This document shows, one piece after another, positions 59,120 through 64,000 of a stretch of DNA of 64,000 bases (position 1 is the stretch's first letter; every line of letters starts with the position of its first letter). A program made the translations under genes and the position numbers. The stretch is from NCBI RefSeq assembly GCF_014654895.1, contig NZ_BNBE01000004.1, positions 930,001-994,000 on the forward strand. The letters run 5' to 3'. Under the pieces are notes generated by a model. That model was not told where the DNA came from. It did not search any database and saw only the letters and a program-made list of their open reading frames with translations. The DNA comes from Streptomyces filamentosus (GTDB lineage Bacteria > Actinomycetota > Actinomycetes > Streptomycetales > Streptomycetaceae).

Positions 59120-60256
59120 CTACGCCGCCAGGCCGATGTCCAAGATCTTGGCTGCGCTTCCGATCGACCCAGGCATCAGATGCCTGTAGGTCTTGAAAGT
59201 GACCTCGATGCTCTTATGACCCATCCACTCGGCCACGTCGGTAATGGGTATCCCATGGGATAGACAGTTAGAGGCGAAGAAGTGACGGAACCCATAGGGG
59301 GTCATCCCTTCCGGGATCTGCACCTTTCCATCGGCCTTAATTCTCCGCCACCGGTTCTGCAGGAAATAAAAAGGGAGGGGCCCAGACGGGTCCTTTGGAT
59401 TCCTGAGCAGATACCCATCGACAGCCCCGTATTTCTCTACAAAGCCATCGACCGTCGCCTTGACCCTCGCCGGGAGCGGAACATCCCGATACTGCCCCTT
59501 TTTCCGATGCTTGAGGGGCGCATAACCTCCTGTCGTCTGATTTACTTGCTCACGCACACGATAGACATCGTCAGCAACGATATTTTTCACGTTAACCGCC
59601 AGCGCCTCTCCGTTCCGGAGCCCACACCCGCTCATCATGTCTGCCACGAGCCTGAACACGTCATCGCCGGCGGAGCGGATCTCACGGAGCTCAGCAAGAG
59701 AGGGAATGACGGCACGACTGGCGTCACATTGGGGGGGCTTCACACCTTCTAGAGGGCTATCCTCATACAATCCTAGGCGGTGCGCGTCAAGTAGGATCAT
59801 TTTCAGTTTGTCAAACGCATTCGATTGAGCGGCCAAGCCGACTCCGTTGCGCTCCATGGACCGGATAAACCCCTCTACCACTTTATGGTCGAAGGAATCC
59901 ATACGCCGACTCGCAAGTGCCGGAAGGAGATGGTGCTGCAGTAGAGACTCGAGGTGACGCACAGAGGAAGGAGAGAGGTGGCGCTGCCCTTCTTTCCACT
60001 CCGCAACATATTCCTCAAACCTCATGTCGCCGTACTTTTGAATTCTCTCCAGCTTGCTTTGACCTATACGCCGAGAGTTTTTTGCGTTATAGATCTCGGT
60101 AAGGCGATCTATAGCCCTCTTCTGCGTCGGGAAGCCGGATTCTTCGACCTGCCTTCCCGCTGCATTTCGATATCGAATCTTGTACGGGTGCGGACACTTC
60201 GGCCAGCCAGACTCGGAGTGGACACACTCCTTGAAGAAGGTCCCCATACCGCGCAC
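59120..60256 (-). CDS. Tyrosine-type site-specific integrase
   Basis: This phage-type tyrosine recombinase of about 378 residues has an N-terminal arm-binding region (YKIRYRNAAGRQVEESGFPT), a SAM-like core-binding domain (about 75-165) and a catalytic domain (about 180-375). The Arg is in SGCGLRNGEALAV. Box II reads TPYGFRHFFASN, with Tyr where His is usual, though the Arg and following His are kept. GHKSIEVTF precedes the Tyr nucleophile in KTYRH. It should integrate and excise the element beside the pirin remnant. The GTG at 60256 is chosen; TTG 60271 and ATG 60247 are alternatives. Base composition is clearly lower in GC than the island. Confidence 0.88.
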   Translation of the reverse strand: MRGMGTFFKECVHSESGWPKCPHPYKIRYRNAAGRQVEESGFPTQKRAIDRLTEIYNAKNSRRIGQSKLERIQKYGDMRFEEYVAEWKEGQRHLSPSSVRHLESLLQHHLLPALASRRMDSFDHKVVEGFIRSMERNGVGLAAQSNAFDKLKMILLDAHRLGLYEDSPLEGVKPPQCDASRAVIPSLAELREIRSAGDDVFRLVADMMSGCGLRNGEALAVNVKNIVADDVYRVREQVNQTTGGYAPLKHRKKGQYRDVPLPARVKATVDGFVEKYGAVDGYLLRNPKDPSGPLPFYFLQNRWRRIKADGKVQIPEGMTPYGFRHFFASNCLSHGIPITDVAEWMGHKSIEVTFKTYRHLMPGSIGSAAKILDIGLAA

Positions 60257-60312
60257 TAGCGCCCTGCTCAAGCGGTTACCCCAATCTCATTTTTTCCAGC
60301 ACCCGAAAGGGT

Positions 60313-60498
60313 TCACGGCATTCGCCGCTGGTCAGCCCACCGCTTGACCTCATTTACTTCAAACTGGATCTTCGCGTTCCTCCCCGAACCGAATTTGTAC
60401 CCCCGCAATCCGCACCTAGCCGAGTCGCGATACACCCAGGAAAGTGACATGTTCAAAAATGCAGCCGTCTCACGGGCATCCATGTATCGCCGGTCCAT
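60313..60498 (-). CDS. Excisionase-like helix-turn-helix protein
   Basis: This 61-residue protein is a MerR-like helix-turn-helix of excisionase type (MDARETAAFLNMSLSWVYRD) with a short C-terminal strand region (KFGSGRNAKIQFEVNEVKRW). It would set the direction of recombination by the integrase, whose gene starts 56 nt downstream. The ATG at 60498 follows AAGGAGA; the open frame runs further upstream through a terminator and is not used. Confidence 0.82.
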   Translation of the reverse strand: MDRRYMDARETAAFLNMSLSWVYRDSARCGLRGYKFGSGRNAKIQFEVNEVKRWADQRRMP

Positions 60499-60568
60499 GA
60501 TTCTCCTTCTCAGTCGATTCAACACAGGTTCGGCTGCGCGTAGCCGACTCAGGAGGTAATGGTCTGCC

Positions 60569-60599
60569 ACCTTCCCCGGTTTCGGAAACCGGGGAAGGT
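60569..60599. terminator. Terminator between the winged-helix gene and xis
   Basis: ACCTTCCCCGGTTT (60569-60582) pairs perfectly with AAACCGGGGAAGGT (60586-60599) over a 3-nt loop, downstream of the stop at 60632 on the minus strand. Confidence 0.75.
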
Positions 60600-60631
60600 C
60601 CGCTATATTGCGCCCAGCGTTCAGCACCCCG

Positions 60632-60988
60632 TCAGGTCGCGAGGCTGTACCGGCAAACACCACCATGAAGTTGGCGGCGGGACAAGAACCCGTCCTTCGC
60701 CAGACGCTCAAGGTCAACCTGGGCTGTCGACGTTGAACAGCCAACAGCCCTCGCTACCTGGCCAGCCGTCACTTCCGGGTGATTCGCCACCCACACAAGG
60801 GCCTTCTGGCCGCGCAGCAGAGCCTGCTGCTTCTGGGTAACGACGAAAAGCCCAGCAGCGCAGAGGCAAAGACATAGGGCAGTCGAGACGCTGACGAGGT
60901 CGCCCTGCAGCGATGCCGTAACGGCGTTCGTTGCCCCCATCACGAAGAGGACGGGGGCAACGTATCGAAGGCGTCCGAAATGGGTCAG
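60632..60988 (-). CDS. Small membrane protein with winged-helix domain, possible CTG start
   Basis: The protein has two predicted spans (about 9-28, RYVAPVLFVMGATNAVTASL, and about 35-52, TALCLCLCAAGLFVV) and a C-terminal winged helix (about 62-118, VANHPEVTAGQVARAVGCST, LERLAKDGFLSRRQL). I do not know its role; small membrane proteins near xis-int in actinomycete integrative elements sometimes aid transfer. The only good ribosome site, AGGAG, sits 6 nt before an in-frame CTG at 60988, giving 118 residues. GTG 60943 or ATG 60940 would start inside the first span and lack a site. Confidence 0.55.
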   Translation of the reverse strand: MTHFGRLRYVAPVLFVMGATNAVTASLQGDLVSVSTALCLCLCAAGLFVVTQKQQALLRGQKALVWVANHPEVTAGQVARAVGCSTSTAQVDLERLAKDGFLSRRQLHGGVCRYSLAT

Positions 60989-60998
60989 GGGAATCTCC

Positions 60999-61457
60999 TA
61001 AAGGGCTGGGGCCACCAACTGGCGGCCGATAAATCGGAGGTGTGTAGATTGCCATCCGGATGCGCTCTATTCCAGTCCTGTTCCGAGGGTTCCTGTCTGC
61101 CGAGAGCGATACCGACTATTGCCCGTTTTCTCCTAACCGTCTGGGGCGATCGCCATGTTCGCCATGTACGTCTCCCTGGCGGTCCGTGAACGTCCCCGGG
61201 GCCCGGGGGCGGTCGGCAGGATCGCGGACCGCTGGAGGCCGCTGGCGAGCGGGGAGTGTCTCTACGGATCGTGGACCAGGCGCACGGAACCGCAGGACAC
61301 CTTGGGCGGCGGTGGGCGGCGTTCCGCGACAACGTGGATCCCTGCGGACTTCCGGCTCTACCTGACTGTAACTCGCAGGTCCTCGCCCCGATCTCACTAA
61401 GGGATGTCCCGTATAAGGACGTGAGCTGGGGGGGTTGCCTGACAGTACGGTCGACGC
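60999..61457. other. Gap in the mobile region
   Basis: I see no convincing gene in these 459 nt; several short overlapping frames on both strands have no recognisable protein. Base composition returns to high GC from about 61150, so this may be a boundary between the integrated element and other DNA. The stretch near 61400-61425 (AAGGGATGTCCCGTATAAGG) looks like an insertion-sequence end but has no partner here. Confidence 0.35.
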
Positions 61458-61892
61458 GTGGAGTCGAAGAGGGTGAGCGAGTGCCCGTTGCGCGGGGGCG
61501 GTGTGCGTCCTGGCTACCTGGTCGGGCGCCGTCTTGAGCAAGTAGTCGCCTCGTGGTACCTGTACGGCTCAGAGGCTCCGTCCGGCCCGCTGGACGTGTG
61601 GCTGATCGACAGCGAAGCGGTCGCCACGCGCATCACGACCGGTTCGGACTGGTGCCTGATCGTGGAGGCATCGGCTCCCTTCGCGGGATACGACATGGCG
61701 GAGTCCGGCCGCATCGAGGTGGCGCCGGTCAGCGGCGAGACCCCGTTCGCGGATCACCTCGGCGAGATGGTGCTGGCAGTCAGCGAGGAGAGTGTCCCGG
61801 ACAGTGGGCGGATCGCTCTGGAGATCACCTTCGACTCCGGCCGTATCCGGTGTGAGACCTGGTCCGGAGATCTCCGCCTGTCCAGCAAGTGA
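61458..61892 (+). CDS. Hypothetical protein
   Basis: This soluble 144-residue protein has no signal or membrane span. The sequence is even and gene-like (EQVVASWYLYGSEAPSGPLD, VEVAPV-type beta segments, EITFDSGRIRCETWSGDLRL), rich in beta strands and acidic residues. I do not recognise the family. The GTG start lacks a ribosome site, and a start at 61473 is equally possible. It lies immediately before an IS5-type element, whose left end overlaps its stop codon. Confidence 0.6.
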   Translation: MESKRVSECPLRGGGVRPGYLVGRRLEQVVASWYLYGSEAPSGPLDVWLIDSEAVATRITTGSDWCLIVEASAPFAGYDMAESGRIEVAPVSGETPFADHLGEMVLAVSEESVPDSGRIALEITFDSGRIRCETWSGDLRLSSK

Positions 61893-62681
61893 TCAACACA
61901 CCAGCCCCGGCATGAACCGTGTGAGGCTCCCGTCGTGGCTGGTGTGATCACGGCGTCGCAGCCGTCCTGGATAGCCCCGTTCACCGGGTTGAGCCCCCGC
62001 TCCTTCGGCACGTTGGTGGCACAGCTGCGGCATGAGGGGGCTGACCCGGTTCGCAGAGGCCGGCCGTGGAGCCTGCCGCTGGAAGACCGGGTGCTGCTGG
62101 TCACGGCCTACTGGCGTACCAACTTGACGCTGCGACAGCTCGCCCCACTGTTCGGCGTCTCGAAGTCCGCAGCCAGCCGCATCGTCAGCCACCTCGGCCC
62201 CCTGCTCGCGCTCAAGCCCCGCAGGCGATTCCGCAAGAACACCGTCCTCATCGTGGACGGCACCTTGGCCCCCACCCGCGACCACACCATTGCCGAGCGG
62301 TCGAAGAACTACCGCTACTCCACCAACCATCAGGTCGTCATCGACGCCGACACCCGACGCGTCGTGATGGTCGGCCAGCCGTTGCCTGGCAACCGCAACG
62401 ACTGCAAGGCGTGGGAACTGTCCGGAGCCAAGAGCTTGGTCGGCAACACCACCGTGATCGCAGACGGCGGCTACCGCGGCACCGGCCTGGTCATCCCGCA
62501 CCGTCGAGAACGTGGCCAGACCGAGCTACCGGCGTGGAAGGAAGAGCACAACGCTTCCCACCGCCAGGTCCGCGCCCGTGTCGAGCACGCATTCGCCCGC
62601 ATGAAGAGCTGGAAGATCCTCCGTGACTGCCGTCTGAAGGCCGACGGCGTTCACCACGCCATGCTCGGCATCGCTCGCGGG
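61890..62681 (+). mobile_element. IS5-type insertion sequence, right end lost
   Basis: The element begins near TGATCAACACACCAGCC (61890-61906), which pairs imperfectly with GGCTGGTGTGATCA (61937-61950) over the transposase start. Its right end is missing because an IS256-type element starts inside the transposase 3' end. Confidence 0.65.
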
Positions 62682-62702
62682 ACTGTAAATCGTTCGGTGT
62701 AA
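61935..62702 (+). pseudogene. IS5-family transposase, 3' end replaced
   Basis: This 255-residue DDE transposase has an N-terminal helix-turn-helix (LTLRQLAPLFGVSKSAASRI) and catalytic acids in IVDGTLAPT, VIADGGYRG and RVEHAFARMK. Relatives end with a stretch like HAMLGIARLHNLAL. Here the sequence breaks after HAMLGIARG and runs into TVNRSV from the IS256-type element's end. The catalytic core is complete, but the C-terminus is foreign and the element's right terminal repeat is gone, so it should be immobile. Confidence 0.75.
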
Positions 62703-64000
62703 CTCCCGATCATGGAGGATGCACCGATGACCAGTGAGAACGTGGCCGAGACCGAGATCAGCGAGGCAGACGGGCCTCAGCCGGCGAAGGCGGTGGACGA
62801 CCGGCTGATCGACGAGCTGGTGTCCCGGGCCCAGGCCGAGGGAGTGCAGCTGACCGGCGAGGGCGGGCTGCTGCAGCAGCTGACGAAGCGGCTGCTGGAG
62901 TCCGCCCTGGAGGGTGAGATCACCGACCATCTCGGCTATGACAAGCACGATCCGGCCGGGAAGAACGGCGGCAACTCCCGCAACGGCACCCGGTCGAAGA
63001 CCGTGCTGACCGATGTCGGGCCGGTGGAGATATCCGTGCCCCGTGACCGGGACGGCTCGTTCGAGCCGAAGATCGTCAAGAAGCGGCAGAAGCGCCTGAC
63101 CGGGGTGGACGAGATGGTCATCTCGCTGTCTGCGAAGGGCCTGACCACCGGTGAGGTGCAGGCCCATCTCGCCGAGGTCTATGGCGCCGATGTCTCGCGC
63201 CAGACGATCTCCACGATCACCGACAAGGTCCTCGACGGGATGGCCGAGTGGCAGAACCGGCCCCTCGACCCGGTCTATCCGGTGGTGTTCATCGACGCGA
63301 TCCACGTGAAGATCCGCGACGGAGCCGTCGCCAACCGGCCGATCTATGTGGCTCTGGCCGTCACTGGGGAGGGCCGGCGCGAGATTCTGGGCTTGTGGGC
63401 CGGGGACGGCGGTGAGGGCGCCAAGCACTGGATGCACATCCTGACCGAGATCAAGAACCGCGGCGTGAACGACGTCCTCATGCTTGTCTGCGACGGGCTG
63501 AAGGGCCTGCCCGACGCGGTCGAGACCGTCTGGCCGAGGACGGTCGTGCAGACCTGCGTGGTCCACCTGCTGCGGAACTCCTTCCGCTATGCAGCCCGCC
63601 AGGACTGGGACAAGATCGCCAAACTCCTCAAGCCCGTCTACACCGCCGCGACCGAGGAGGCCGCGCTCGAACGGTTCGCCGAGTTCGCCGACACGTGGGG
63701 AAGGAAGTATCCGGCGATCGTCCGGCTCTGGGAGAACGCGTGGGAGGAGTTCACGCCGTTCCTCCGCTTCGACACCGAGATCCGCCGCATCGTCTGCACC
63801 ACGAACGCGATCGAGTCGGTGAACGCCAGGATCCGGCGGGCGGTCAAGGCCCGCGGACACTTCCCCAACGAGACCGCCGCCCTGAAATGCATCTACATGG
63901 CGATCATGTCGCTCGACCCGACCGGCAGGGGGCAGACCCGCTGGACCCTGCGCTGGAAGACCGCTCTGAACGCCTTCGACATCACCTTCGACGGCCGGCT
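62682..64000 (+). mobile_element. IS256-type insertion sequence (continues past the window)
   Basis: The left end is near ACTGTAAATCGTTCGGTGT (62682-62700), directly after the break in the IS5 transposase. The transposase gene starts at 62727 and runs off the window. Terminal repeats cannot be checked because the right end is not present. Confidence 0.75.
62727..64000 (+). CDS. IS256-family (Mutator-type) transposase, partial
   Basis: The frame stays open from ATG 62727 to the end of the window, about 424 codons. An N-terminal Mutator-type region (LLESALEGEITDHLGYDKHD, GNSRNGTRSKTVLTDVGPVE) precedes the DDE core: VVFIDAIHVKIRDG, LVCDGLKGLPDA with VVHLLRNSFRYAAR following, and CTTNAIESVNARIRRAVKAR. 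All three acidic residues are present and no frameshift is seen, so it looks functional. A GGAGGAT ribosome site precedes the ATG. Confidence 0.93.
   Translation, partial: MTSENVAETEISEADGPQPAKAVDDRLIDELVSRAQAEGVQLTGEGGLLQQLTKRLLESALEGEITDHLGYDKHDPAGKNGGNSRNGTRSKTVLTDVGPVEISVPRDRDGSFEPKIVKKRQKRLTGVDEMVISLSAKGLTTGEVQAHLAEVYGADVSRQTISTITDKVLDGMAEWQNRPLDPVYPVVFIDAIHVKIRDGAVANRPIYVALAVTGEGRREILGLWAGDGGEGAKHWMHILTEIKNRGVNDVLMLVCDGLKGLPDAVETVWPRTVVQTCVVHLLRNSFRYAARQDWDKIAKLLKPVYTAATEEAALERFAEFADTWGRKYPAIVRLWENAWEEFTPFLRFDTEIRRIVCTTNAIESVNARIRRAVKARGHFPNETAALKCIYMAIMSLDPTGRGQTRWTLRWKTALNAFDITFDGR

Noticed and set aside
58575..59189. Collagen-like protein (Gly-x-Glu triplets)
   Set aside because: The triplets arise from a 9-bp DNA repeat; the frame is antisense to the pirin remnant and the integrase end and has no ribosome site.
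60985..61332. Minus-strand 115-codon frame in the mobile gap
   Set aside because: Arg/Pro-rich composition, no ribosome site, overlapped by equally long frames on the other strand.

Overview
The window is high-GC, densely coded chromosomal DNA with actinomycete (Streptomyces-type) codon bias. GTG starts, Tat and lipoprotein signals, a complete cebR-cebEFG-bglC cellobiose locus and a 2-methylisoborneol operon all point to a soil Streptomyces. No rRNA or tRNA gene was seen.

Positions 1-26643 form a pectin and rhamnogalacturonan-I utilisation island. It holds an orphan sugar-binding lipoprotein, a CE12 acetylesterase, a PL1 pectate lyase and a CE8 pectin methylesterase in one run (143-4869). 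A PRC-barrel/DUF2382 stress-type protein follows, then a PL4 rhamnogalacturonan lyase divergent from a second PL1 lyase and a very large PL1-PL1-CE8 fusion. Next is a tightly overlapping three-gene operon: LacI regulator, SigE-type sigma factor and a membrane-anchored beta-sandwich protein. It is divergent from a GH2 beta-galactosidase. A six-gene minus-strand run encodes an ABC importer, a DUF624 protein, a PL26 exo-rhamnogalacturonan lyase and a second CE12-like esterase. A GH51 arabinofuranosidase gene next to it is a clear pseudogene. AAGCGCTT-centred palindromes recur at three promoter regions of this island.

Positions 26700-27000 carry a 14-bp tandem repeat array. Positions 27091-40332 are the cellulose island: GH48, GH5 and GH6 cellulases, each with a CBM2, then cebR, cebE, cebF, cebG and bglC. 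TGGGAGCGCTCCCA CebR boxes lie between GH48 and GH5, upstream of cebR and upstream of cebE. Another stands before a separate GH9 cellulase at 50834-53074, placing it in the same regulon. Neither ABC system has an ATPase gene here, consistent with a shared MsiK-type ATPase encoded elsewhere.

Positions 40407-58380 are mixed functions: a small secreted protein, an IclR regulator with a 41-bp palindrome downstream, the 2-methylisoborneol operon (family 2B encapsulin shell, terpene cyclase, geranyl diphosphate methyltransferase), an NCS1 permease, a BlaI-type repressor, an MFS transporter divergent from a DJ-1/AraC regulator, GH9, a subtilase and a diacylglycerol-kinase-like protein.

From about 58676 to the end the DNA is mobile. 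A pirin gene is cut near its 3' end, followed by a tyrosine integrase, a small excisionase, a membrane/winged-helix protein, an unknown gene, and an IS5-type element whose transposase 3' end is replaced by an IS256-type element that runs off the window.
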